From Heterotrichella gracilis (lineage: Eukaryota; Sar; Xanthophyceae; Tribonematales; Xanthonemataceae): a stretch of DNA of 64,000 nt. The notes below the pieces were generated by a model that saw only the letters and a program-made list of their open reading frames with translations, was not told the origin of the DNA and searched no databases. Of the stretch, positions 10,071 through 21,300 are shown in pieces; positions within the stretch are counted from its first letter, which is position 1; every line of letters begins with the position of its first letter. The translations under genes were made by a program, and so were the position numbers. The stretch spans positions 302,530-366,529 of the forward strand of contig JAULBX010007773.1 in NCBI GenBank assembly GCA_032358255.1. Direction: 5' to 3'.

Positions 10071-13000
10071 ATGGGTCACCTGGTCCTGAGAAAGGAGGTT
10101 ATAGACTTTGGGTCCCTTCCCCTCGCTCTGCTCCTGCCTCGGCTGGACAACGTCCAGTCAATTGAGGCGTTTGTTGCCGAAGCAGGGGCCTCCAGCAGCC
10201 ATGTTTACGACACCCAGCACGAGGGCAACAACTCACGTGCGTGCTTGCTTCACTGTAGGATTATAGGCACAAGCAGCCTTTGCTATTATCGTCATCTCTT
10301 TTGTCTCTCAGAAAAGGAATGGTCACGTTCAGCTTGCGATCCTTGTTGTTGAAGCATTGGGTGGGGTATGGGTGGTGTGGGAAGGGTATGCACCTCAGCA
10401 AGGGCACTTACCCGCTGTCAAACTTGCAGGATACATCAACACACAGGCTGCTGCAAAGCTATTAGACATCAATACGCAGCACCTACAGGTGGGTTCTGCT
10501 GTGAACAACAGGTCTGCTTGAGCGCCAGTTGCAGTACTGGATGCAAGCCATGGAAATGCCCAGTTGGTAAACGGGCTGTGCTTGCTTGCAGATCGTCATT
10601 GATACGCTGGTTGCGGTTTCGGAGCCTGGGCGCCGGATAACGTCGTCACGACAAGGCAAGTATGGCACCCATGCTTCCCTAGTGTCCACGCATAGCTGCC
10701 ACACCCCCTCTTACTGGCCATGTGTGTGCAGGGGACACTGAAAACACAGCGGTTGACATACACGCCCTGGCCCTGTTCCTGTTTGCGCAAGTGTATGTGC
10801 GGCAGTCGCAGCGGACAGACACCGCGGACCACTGGCCCGCGCAAGGGGGGTCTAACAGTCATGACTTCTCCCCGCTGTCGCTCAGCCCCCTAGAACCCAC
10901 GTCCCCCACCATCCGGCAGCAGCACCGCAACCCTTTCAACAATGCAGGTAAGAGCCCAAAGGGCGTGCTGTTTGTCTCCTTTAAGGGTTGCCCGACTTCC
11001 CACCTTTTGCTGAATGAGGCAAGACGTGGTACATGGGAGTGTACTGGGTCATAACCACCCTTGCAACTGGCACCACCTAGGCTTGACACACCAGCTACCT
11101 GAATTGTAGCTGGATCATGCTCACAACTCACAAGGGACCTGCAAATCCCTTATTGGGCAAGCCAGCCTTATGGTGCTGGCACACCGCCCACCCACCATGT
11201 ACCAACCCACGCGTTTCCCGCAGCCCCCGTGCAGCGCACCCGCAACCACCACCAGGTCCAGGAGTCGCTCCAGCTGCACCTGCAGCAGCACCAGCAGCAC
11301 CTGGCGGGCTTCCTGGACTTCATACAGCGCCACAGCCAACAGCTGCTGCACCTGCTGCTGGACCAACCGCCTGGACCAGCCAAGCCCAACAATGGGCAGA
11401 TCCGCGCGTCGGAGTTTGACAGGTGGGGCAGGGTGCATCAGCGCAGGGCAGAAATAAGGAATACGCATATCCACGCAGCTGGATTTGGTGGGTGAGGTCG
11501 GTGCAGCGGATGGGGCTGCGCCGGTGGAAGCCAAACCTGAAACTCACCCCCTGCCATATTGCATCGCTATGCCAGCTGTAGTACATCAGTCCCTGTCTGG
11601 GGCATGCGTAGTTACAGCCAAATTGGCAGTCATCCCGAGTGCATATGTACAGCACAAGCTCTATGGCCTGGTTGAGCGTGCTGGTGGCTGTGGTCCAATC
11701 CAGCAGCAGCAAAGCCCATCTCTCAGCTGGAAAGTGCAACTGCCACCCGATATCGCCGCGCCAGCTATTCTTCGCTCCCCACATGGGCGTACGCATTGAG
11801 CAGTTCCTTACATGCATTCCAGCGTCAGAGCCAGCTTGCCCCGCATATGCCTAATCATCACAGAAATTTTTACGATTTCCTTTTCATTTTTGCCAGGTTG
11901 AGCGTGCTGGTGGCCGTGGTCCAGCCCAGCGGCGGGGGGGGGGAGGGTGATGGAAGCCCCATGGAGGTCTGTGGCACCCCATTCACGGATCCATCCACCC
12001 GCCTCAGCCTGTTCACGCCCGCTTTCAATGCAGATGACAGCAGCGAGGACTCGAGCGCGCCCCTGGCGGCGGTGGCGGAATGGCTGGCGGGCCACATCAG
12101 CTCAGCGGCGGCCAACGATGCGGGGCCAGGTGCGCATGGTGCCATGAAATGCAGTTTACAGGATGTACAATTTTTCATTTGACATGAACTAAGAAGGAAA
12201 TGAACGGTAATGGCGCGGGTCAGACGCGGGTAAAGCGTGCGCCGTGCTGTCTTGAGTTGGTTGGTAGTTAGTTGTGCAAGTTCCAGCGCATCAGATTCCT
12301 GATCAAATATAGTCAGATCCGATAATGAATAATAACAAAAAAATAATAGGAATACATAGTAACGGCATTTTTAAACCGGTTTGTTGCCGGGTGTGCCTTT
12401 TAAGTCCACAATGTCATGGCAATCAGAGCGAGTACATGTACTCAGTTTGCAATGGTTGAAGTTGCCTGTGTGCGGGTGTGCCCACAGAGCCCATGGCCAC
12501 TAGCCCCAAGGGCTGGTTCGTCAACCGCTGGCTGGGCGACGCCGCGTCCACCCCCGGCGAGGTGGCCATCCAAGGCATCACCAAGGCCACTGTGGTGAAG
12601 GGGGAGGATGACCTGGCGGGGGGCACAGTGTGCGTCACTGACTGCCACGACGCCATCGTGTACGCGCTGGGCGCCGCGCAGTTCTGCAGCATCAGCTACT
12701 GCACTGACTGCACCATCGTGGTGGGCGCGGTGGGGCGCATGGTGGTGGTGGAGAACTGCGAAAATGTGCAGGTGCGCGCTGATCCCAGGGATAGTAAGAT
12801 CAATCAGAGTCTGTACTGGTTTGATAATAGTAGGCGCATGGTGGTTGTGGAGAACTGGGAAACGTGCAGCTGCGGCGGCGGGCCAGATGTTTCCAGGGAG
12901 AGCCAGCCTTGCACGGGTTGATTAATCTACCCATATTGTGAAATTTTAGACTCCCTTAGGATGTTGATGGGGCAGCTGGTGCTGATGCATGTGCATAGCA

Positions 13001-15098
13001 GGACCACCTAAAGGGCAGCGGGCATGATTTTCATTCGGTGCATTTGGGCAGGGGCCATTACATCATTTTAGCTGCAGCAGCGGGAGCGCTGCAAATACAT
13101 CATAGTCCGCTTATTTCTGGACCTGGTGGGTTTGATAAAGGATGTCAAATGCGCGACATGCGGGCCCAAAAAAGCTGCTTTGCTTGGCTTATCCATGGGA
13201 TTGTACTGTGGATGGAGGTCTACCCATGAGTTATATCACTAACTGCTACCCTTGCCCCTGTGTTGAGCGTGCGCGTGGTGGTGTGCAGGTGATGGTTGCC
13301 AGCGTGCGGGTGTGCATCAGCTCCTGCAGGGACTGCGTGTTCTACCTGGGGGTCAACCACCCGCCGGTGCTGTATGGGGACAACCGATTCATCGAGGTAG
13401 GATTTGCCAACGAGGAGGTGTTGGCTACCATTGCTGGAGGTGCATACCCACACCTGCGTGCTGAGATGCTGTTGCCATTCCTTCACCTTCAGTGCGTGCA
13501 TAAATGCACCATTGGATGCACTGACGCACTGAGTTGAGGGTTATATTGCCTAAATAATAGCAAGCCATGCGCGTGCCGCTCGCTCACTGCTATGCCCTGG
13601 CCATACATTCTCTGAGAATTTATATGAAAGGCATGTCTTGATTTTACCTCTTGGCCCCTCCCCAGCTGGCGCCCTATTGCTCCGGCTACGAGCGCCTGGC
13701 CGCGCACATGGAGGCTGCAGGGGTGCGCCCTGAGCCCAACCCTAAACCCTAGACCTTAACAACCTTAAGTCATTGTAACCATGCCAAAACCACAGCATCA
13801 AAAAACCATGGCAATCTACTGCCTGCTGACGCGCCCCTCCCATCCCGTCAGCTGGCGCCCTACTGCTCCGGCTACGAGCGCCTGGCAGCGCACATGGAGG
13901 CCGCGGGGGTGCGCCCCGAGCCCAACCAGTGGGACTGCCCGGTGACTCTGGTGCGCGATGACATGACGCACCCCACCTCGGCCAACGGCTGGCCGTCCTC
14001 GACGGCGCCCGAGGCCACGGCGGGGGTGGGGGCCAGCAGCCCTACCCCGGCGGTCACGCTGCTCCCGCCTGAGAAGTTCATGTGCTTTGCGGTGCCCTTC
14101 CAGGGGGGCGCGGGCGCGCTGAGCGGCGGCCCGCCCACCTCGGCGTCTCCTGTCAGGTGGGTGGCTTGACCTTAGATGAGTAGAGCAATAAATCCCTAGA
14201 TGCTCAGCGCCGTAAAACCCTAGGTGCTCAGAGCAACAAAACCCTAGACAACCCACCTGGGTGTTCCCGATCATGTGGGTGCTGCTGCACAGCTGTGGCT
14301 GCGCTGTTGCAGAGCTCTAGTGGTAGGAACAGCAGGGAGTTGAAGCAACTCCTGGGACACCATGTCTGGCCCCACTGTTCCTACCATCCCAATTCCCATT
14401 CAATCACATGAGATCATATTACCTCCATTCCCATGTAATTTCATGAATTCATAACTCCCTAACTGACGCCCTCCAAACTCCCACCATTAAACTGAAATGC
14501 CCTGGTGCGCATGCAGGTGGACCGGTGACTCCCTTGGCAGCATGTTTGCCAGCGTGAGCGACGCAGCCTCCTCCAGCCGGCCCCCCTCCCCCTTCACCCT
14601 GCCGTCAGAGTACGAGGGGGCCAGGCAGCGCAAGCTGAGGGCGGCCGCAGACCTGAGGGGCGCGGTCAAGGCGGTACGTGATTTTGAAAAGCTTTCCCTT
14701 CTTTTTGTGTATCTCCTTGTGTCACGATTTTTTTTGTGTGCAATTCCTTGTATAATGAAATAGGCACATGGGCTACCCTGGCAAGTGCACATATTTTCCA
14801 CGGCCCTGGGTTCTGCTTGCCCCTGCACTTTACTCGCCCCACCACATACACCAGCGCCCGGTCAAATCTCCTCTCCAGCACCGTGCACACCCCAACCACA
14901 CCCAATAGACCCTACCCACCCATATCCCCTTGCACACCCCAGGCTGCCCTGGACGAGAACAAGAAGCGCGAGCTGCAGAACACCATCCAGGCCTACTTCC
15001 GCGACTGGCTCAACACCACGGGCAACATGCGCCAGGTGTATGATCTAGCCAGGCTGGAGCGGGACTACAGCGCCAACTCACACCAAGGGGGGCAATGA
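10071..15098 (+). CDS. TBCCD1: TBCC domain-containing protein 1 (TBCCD1/ASQ2-like)
   Basis: TBCCD1 links centrioles and Golgi to nuclear position; the Chlamydomonas homologue ASQ2 is needed for mother-daughter centriole linkage. Well-supported exons: 10430-10488, 10592-10655, 10732-10947, 11224-11422, 11897-12129, 12488-12771, 13289-13396, 13852-14156, 14517-14673, 14943-15098. The N-terminus is less certain: ATG 10071 (exon to about 10236) and an exon around 10312-10360 fit the family but their phases do not join, so one junction is wrong. The TBCC/CARP-like beta-helix lies in the exons at 12488-13396 (short repeats such as CSISYCTDCTIVVGAVGRMV and VRVCISSCRDCVFYLGV). The end resembles the TBCCD1 C-terminal helix (AYFRDWLNTTGNMRQVYDLA). 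The intron after 10655 uses a GC donor (AAG|GCAAGT). Confidence 0.85.
11670..11706 (+). repeat. duplicate of TBCCD1 exon 5' edge (true edge 11897)
   Basis: Repeats the first ~33 bases of the exon at 11897 with a few substitutions, about 225 bp upstream in the same intron. Confidence 0.85.
12832..12870 (+). repeat. duplicate of TBCCD1 exon 3' edge (true edge 12771)
   Basis: Repeats about 40 bases from the end of the exon 12488-12771. The copy is mutated near the former donor. Confidence 0.8.
13664..13752 (+). repeat. duplicate of TBCCD1 exon 5' edge plus telomere-like units
   Basis: Bases 13664-13737 are nearly identical to 13850-13924, including the acceptor CAG, and run straight into CCCTAAACCCTA at 13740-13752. 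The in-frame TAG there means this copy cannot serve as a full coding exon. Confidence 0.9.
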
Positions 15099-16807
15099 TG
15101 GGGCGCGGGGCTGTCTGTGGTGGAGTGCGATGTGGGTGGCTGCGGCTGTGGTGGAGTGCATTCTTCTACTTGGCTCTGTAGTCTGAAGCGGGACTACAGC
15201 GCTAACGCGCACCAGGCGCGATGATGGGGCGCGGCGGGCTGTGGGGTACTGCGGGCGCAAACGCCACTAGGCGCGGTAGATGGGGCATGTAGACGAGGCT
15301 CTTCTTCATACCTCTTGGTATGGAGCGAGCTTGCAGCACAGATGCACCCCTACCTTGCCCGCATGGCAACGAGTGCCCACATGATCAGCACAGGTGGACA
15401 GGCTTGGCACCAGGCGCAATGATGGGGCAGCCACAGGTGGAGTGCGTTCAATGCTGGGCAATGGGGTCTGGGGTGTTTTGGGTGTAGCTCCTCTACTCAG
15501 GCCCTTTGATGGGAGCAGGGGCTACCTGTTGGTGTGTCGTGCATCTCCGCTGGGGCAGCGGGCAGGGGGCTGAACCAGAGTGTGGTGTGCGTGGGAGGTG
15601 TTTGTGCCGGCAACTGGTGGACGTTCTGCAGACTGGGAGCTGCCCTTGTATCACATGGCCACGCACAGCGCTGCAGATTGATCACTGCTAATTAGGCTAT
15701 CTGTGACCTCTGCTGCCGATGTTTTCATATGCGGGCAGCAAGTTCTGTTTGCCAGTAATTTACCTGTATTTAGTAAACGTTCCAACTTTGAGTTTTATCG
15801 TATTTGATCCTGGTGTGAGCATAAAACTTTCAACAATCAAATATGTCTTGCTGGGGCAGGTCATGGGCAACTGTACAGGTGCCAGGTGCTGTCCTCTCGG
15901 ATGCCACGAGAGGCTAGTAGCCAGTAACTGGAAAAACCGCCTTCTGTTGCTACCTCATTAGAAGATTAATGTGGCGACTGCAACTTTGCCCGCTGTAGGC
16001 CACAGTGCAAGTTACTGAGTCCCCAATATTGCAATTCATGGGTCATCCCGTGGCACAAAGGAGTCTAGTCTAGAGCGACAAGACAGAAGAAATTAAGATG
16101 AGATAGTAGGCGGGAAAAATGAGTCGTCGTTCAGGACTCCTCAGGTGGGGCAGTCAACCCTTTCAAAGTGTGACGGTCATGTGGTTGGTGGGTTTGGGTC
16201 CAGCAGTTCCCCTGCTGTTAGTACAGTACGCCCCTTTCGCCAATGGGACCCCAGGGGGCACTTCCGAAAGCAAATCAAACTTGTGAAACGCTTTGTGAGG
16301 CTTTTGAGGAAACAACGTACTCGTGCTTGCCTCTCGGGAGACGGTTGTGCAGGGGAGTTGATCCCGCAGTGTACTCTTGCATTCAAACACCAGTGCTTTC
16401 AGGTTGGGACTACGCCGGGGACGTGCCATCACCCACACAACAAGCACAATAGGTAGTTTGGTTTGCGGGTGAATTTTGGGTGTTAAACGCTCGAGTTTCC
16501 TTTCTGGACGTCGGCTATGGCACGATGCGACGTAGGGAATCAGCCCGCATTGGACGGCATGTGTGCGGATATTGAGCAGGTTTAAGCCTGTACAACACAG
16601 CGCAGGTCCATACCAACGCTTGAACGCATGTCTAAATACTTTTAAAGTAGTTATAGCTAGAGCCGATATGGCGATGGGTTATAGAGGAACAGCATTCTTG
16701 CAAGTATATTGCAAGATGGGGGCGCACCACCATAGACCCTTTCTTGCCATCGCTATGCTAATGCACCGCTAGTGCAGGTTGTCACCGCACCACAAACTCC
16801 ATACAAG
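15099..16807. other. intergenic, with degenerate copies of the TBCCD1 stop-codon region
   Basis: Copies of the last exon's end (true site about 15058-15110) lie at 15186-15237 and, shorter, at 15407-15430. The rest shows no supported gene. The upstream part of the gene at 16808 could include a 5' UTR exon, since a GTGCAG acceptor-like site occurs at 16772-16777. Confidence 0.5.
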
Positions 16808-17515
16808 ATGCCGTGGCCCGTCAACCACGTGTCCGAAGAGGCCTTCGTAGCTATGGCTTGGGGCAATGCCATGTACTACAGCACTGAAAAGCCACTCCCC
16901 AAGAAGCTGGTGGGACTCCTGGAACCAGGCACCTGGAAGGACTTCGTCAAAGCCTGCAAGAAGACGTTTGCCTATGTGCCACGAGGGGGTGCGGGTGACC
17001 CATACGTCACTGCGGCAGGTATGGAAACAATGCACAGGAGGGCAATGCGCTTTACTTTCTTCCTCAAAGGACCTTCACTTGCCACTTTCACTTGCCACCT
17101 GCTCAAGGACAGGCCGTGTAGCTGTTTATTTCTTTGTGTGGTAATTTCTGTAGGCTTGTGGGTCTTCCCGTCAATGTTCTCCCTGAAAAAGTGCATTAAG
17201 GACAAGGACGAGTGGATCGCCACAAAGCTGGACCCCCTCGTGGAGCAGTGGACCCCAAAGCTGGCCAGCAAGGGGGTCGACCTGTGGTACTTCTCAGCCG
17301 AAGAAGGGGACTACCACTGCCTCCTCGTGGGGCCCAAGCCTGAATCCAAGTGCGATGCAAGCGTGTCTGTGACGGTGTCAGCTGCAGCAGCAGGTTCTCA
17401 GCCAGACGCTAACGTGAGTGCCATTGTGGATACCCTAAAGAACATGTTCGAGGGGTTCAAGGGTGAGGATGGCAGGACCACAACCGAGATGAACGACTTC
17501 CTGGACAGTGCATAG
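16808..17515 (+). CDS. hypothetical protein, about 190 residues
   Basis: The likely model is exon 16808-17018 (from ATG) and exon 17154-17515, with a 135-bp GT-AG intron whose length is a multiple of three; retaining it would leave the frame open. The protein has no signal peptide or clear membrane helix once the intron is removed. It is rich in W, K and D: WKDFVKACKKTFAYVP in exon 1, then KCIKDKDEWIATKLDPLVEQ and DLWYFSAEEGDYHCLLVGPK. It ends in an alanine/serine-rich linker and an acidic helix. I do not recognise the family. Even codon use and consistent splicing support a real gene. A longer N-terminus joined at the acceptor near 16777 is possible. Confidence 0.55.
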   Translation: MPWPVNHVSEEAFVAMAWGNAMYYSTEKPLPKKLVGLLEPGTWKDFVKACKKTFAYVPRGGAGDPYVTAAGMETMHRRAMRFTFFLKGPSLATFTCHLLKDRPCSCLFLCVVISVGLWVFPSMFSLKKCIKDKDEWIATKLDPLVEQWTPKLASKGVDLWYFSAEEGDYHCLLVGPKPESKCDASVSVTVSAAAAGSQPDANVSAIVDTLKNMFEGFKGEDGRTTTEMNDFLDSA

Positions 17516-18300
17516 AGCCAAGGCGCAGCCAGTACAGTGCCTGTGATAAGTGCAGTGTGTTTGGGTAGAGGGGAACTGGAACCCTGACCAGTGCCTGGGT
17601 GAAGTGAAGCACATGCGGTTCCCCGCCAATAGTTTTTGGAAGTTCAAAAGTGGAAGCTCAAAGAAAACATTTTTGGTCAACTTTGTCAAGACAATGGGCC
17701 ACGTGTGGCGGGTGCCGTAGTTACTGATTCTTCGTAGGGTAAGTGGAGCACGCCACAAGTGCTCAGGCGCTCTTGTAACGAGTATATGGAAAATTGTGCT
17801 ATTCAAATATTATACACGAAATTACCCCTCTTTTACTATAAACCCTTGTTCTGCAATTTATGAGGTAGCAGCACACCCTCATTCTCATGCACTCTCATGA
17901 GTCACAAGTCAGCTTTTCCTTGATAATTGATTTATTAGGTAAATTAAATTACCTCCCATTCTCTGCGATTTATCTCGAAAGTCGCCTGCATTATCGCTGA
18001 GTCGTGCAGGTCCAAAAAGGAGTGGGGTACATCTCCGCCTAGTTTGTGTTGCTAGCGTGACATATCCCCACTTTACTCTGTAGTGTGCAGCGTCAGGCAG
18101 TGCAGAGGGCAGCTTCCAGGCAATAGGCAGTGCATGCATACATATGCCCATGGCCCGGCCGCTGTGCACACCCCTTGACCAGCGTTCGCCATGATAGCAT
18201 GCAGCAAACGCCGGGACCGGGAGCGCGAGCTTGCAGCAGCGGTTTGAGCAAGCGAGGGACAGCACCCGGGGTGCGCCCTAGTCGTGCTGGACGCTTTCGT
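17516..18300. other. intergenic
   Basis: AT-richer than the flanking genes around 17800-17960. No gene supported. The MFS transporter's first exon may start further left than proposed. Confidence 0.45.
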
Positions 18301-21300
18301 ATGCTGCGAGTGGCCCCTGTGCATCAGGTACTGCCCCTTGGCACCAGACACGGCCCAGTACCGAACGCCACCCACCCTATGTGGAGCCGACCTGCTTGTC
18401 CCTGTGCTTAAGTGTGAACTACTCTTCAAATAGTTGCTTTTTGTGGTAGTTAAAGCTCCGCAAGCTGCACGAGTACAGCACATATTCTCCATGCCACATA
18501 GGTCCCCTGAAACCCTTTGGTAACTGTGCAGGACCCCTGCCCGTGTGCCCTCTCAACCTCCCACGAGGTCAAACCAGGCAGGAACCAGCCCCCGCCCTGG
18601 CAGCCACCCCTGCCACCCCTCCACAGAGCAACCCGCCTCACAGCCAGCTCTCTCAAGGGCGCTGCCCTCGCCCACCCCACCCACCCCTGCCTGGGAAGGC
18701 ACCCCACTGGCAGAAGGCACAGACTTTTAGTAGCCAGTGACAGCCAAGGCACCTTCGCAGCGCAGCCCCAGCTCGACGGCCCTACCGACCCCAACCCTAG
18801 CGCAAACCCTAGCCCGGCCAACGGTGACCAGCAGCAACCCTTAGGGTTAGCGCCAGCCAGCGCGGGGGCTGACCCAGGGCCCGACGCGGCAGACGGGGCC
18901 CTGCAGTATGTGCAGATAAACTTCACCGCTGGGGCGAACACCGTGCCTTTCCCGGAGCAAGGGAACACAGGACAGGTAGGGCAGGTGCATGAAGGTGCAC
19001 ATTATTGAAAGCCGTCGCTTGGCAACCGCAACAGGCAGCCAACATGGAAACACTGGGTTATAGGAGGATTGCACAGTGCATAGCGTGCGATTTACAGCAG
19101 CATCCATATCTTGCGGTACATGCCACAAGACATATGGTTGAGCTGTCTTGAGCTGTGAGCCATGCTTCATTCGTGCACGTGTGCATAGAGTTTACCCGGG
19201 TGCAATTTTGGAGCTCTTAGTGGAGTTCACGCGTAGCAACTACACACAAGCGAACTCCACATGGATGACCAAGACTAGCTCGCCGGTGACCATATGGTTG
19301 AGCGTTCCATGCCGCGTCCCTCGTGGTGCAGATCATGCGGTCCGAGGATGAGCCTGACATCGGCACATTCTGGGCGCTGCTGGTGCTTGGCGTCAGCTAC
19401 CTGCACCACTCAACCACCGGCTTTGCGCTGCCTGCCCTGCTGCCTATGGTCAGTGAGGACCTGAACCTGTCAGATAATGAGGGTGCCCTGCTGACAGCTG
19501 GCTACACGGTGAGAACATGATACCCTAAACCCTAATCCTAAACCCTTGACCTTGGTCAATGAGGGTCTGGATCTGTCAGGTATTGAGGGCGCGCTGCTCA
19601 CAGCGGGCTTAAAACATGAAACCCTAAAACCTAGCCCTAATCCACACCCCTCAACCACGGTCAGCGAGGATGTGAAACTGACGGGTAACCCGGGCGCGCT
19701 GCTCACTGCGGGCTGGGACCACAACAGGGAGGTGCACAGTGTAACATTTTTCAAATATATCAAAGCCTCCTGGCCATGGCTTGCCAAAGCGCTGGTTGAC
19801 CAAAATAATACTTCACTTGTGGTAATTAATCGTCACCTTTTCTCCCACACACGCGGGTGCCGCCGCCCTTCCCGTTTTATATGTTACATTTGCTATTTAC
19901 ATGCGGTCCAGCAAAAAGCCAGATTAGCAGTCAGTCCTGCATGGCTTGCGCCAACCAGCCGTGTCCTGACGCTGCTTATACCATCTCTGCACTGGCGGTG
20001 TCAACGCAGTTCAATCACGTAGCGCCAGGTCGGCCCATGTGGCTCTGGGCCTCCCCACGATGCGCTGCCCTATTGTCCTACCAAACATAACGCACTTGGG
20101 TATTCTTTCGTCGGGCATGCATTTTATATGTTATGTGATGTATGAATCCCCCTTGCCCCGTGCAGTGGCTCCTGTAGGCTTCTTGGTTGCCAAAACATGT
20201 TGATAGTCTGCACAACATCGCAGATAATCGACATGTTTTGTAATTATTGAAGTAGCTCAATTGCTTCCAATCCCCGCAGGTCCTCTATGCAGTGGCCCTG
20301 GTCCCCATGGGCTTGTTGGCTGATCGGGTGGACCGGCCCCGCTTGCTGGCCGCTGGCCTTGCCTTCTGGAGCGTGCTGACCATGGCTGCCTCCCAGGCGC
20401 ACAGCTTCAACGATCTGCTGCTGTCGCGCATCGGCTTTGCAGCAGCGCAGGTAGGGGGATGTGCACCTGACGTGGGGTGTGGGTGTACTTGTGACTAGGA
20501 AGTCGCAACTATGCTGGGCTCCCTATGGCTGTGGCTAAATCTTGGCAGGGACATATAACCTTAAATGGGCGGGGACATGTAACTGGGCAGGGCGAGATGA
20601 GGGAATGGCGGGGATATGTGAGGGAACGGCCTGGCTGGCGCGTTTTGACGGAGAATCAGTCTGTTCTATAAAATCACCACACTTGTAGTCCGGCATGGTG
20701 TCCATAATTCATCCATTAAATGCGTAGGTATCTAAAAAGTTAATCAATTTATAAACAGCACCCATTCCTGTCTCTTCACCACGTCCACCAAGACCCCACG
20801 CGTCTCCTCCTTTTATGCTGGCACGCTTCACGTGACTGCCAAGTAAACCCTGGTGAAACACTGCATTCATACCTCTCCCCGTCTCCCAGGCTGTGCAAAA
20901 CCCCATCTGCTTCAGCCTCATCCCCGAGCTGTTCCCCCGGGAGAAAAACCTGGCCATGGCTGCATACAATGTGGCCATCTATGTGGGCCGGGCGCTGTCA
21001 TTCGCTGTGGTCATACTGGCTACCAAGCTGGGGCTGACGGACGGGGCGGTGGCAATCAAGATGGTGCGAGGAGGGCGCCCATTGTCTGTAACCACTCCTG
21101 TCACTCTGCTTGTTCCATGCGCATGCTTGTATGTGGATGAAATTATGGAAAGGATCAAAATTAATCCTCTACAAGTGGAGACAAGGCGACAGTCACACCA
21201 GCACACGATGCACTCTTACCCCACCCAAATGCCCACCGCTGCACTCCCCTGACAATCCCTGCCCATGCTCTGTTTACTTTCACCATCACTCCCCAACCCC

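Noticed and set aside
13664-13740. Extra coding exon of TBCCD1
   Set aside because: It duplicates the next exon's start and meets an in-frame TAG directly after the telomeric units, so it is not a constitutive exon.
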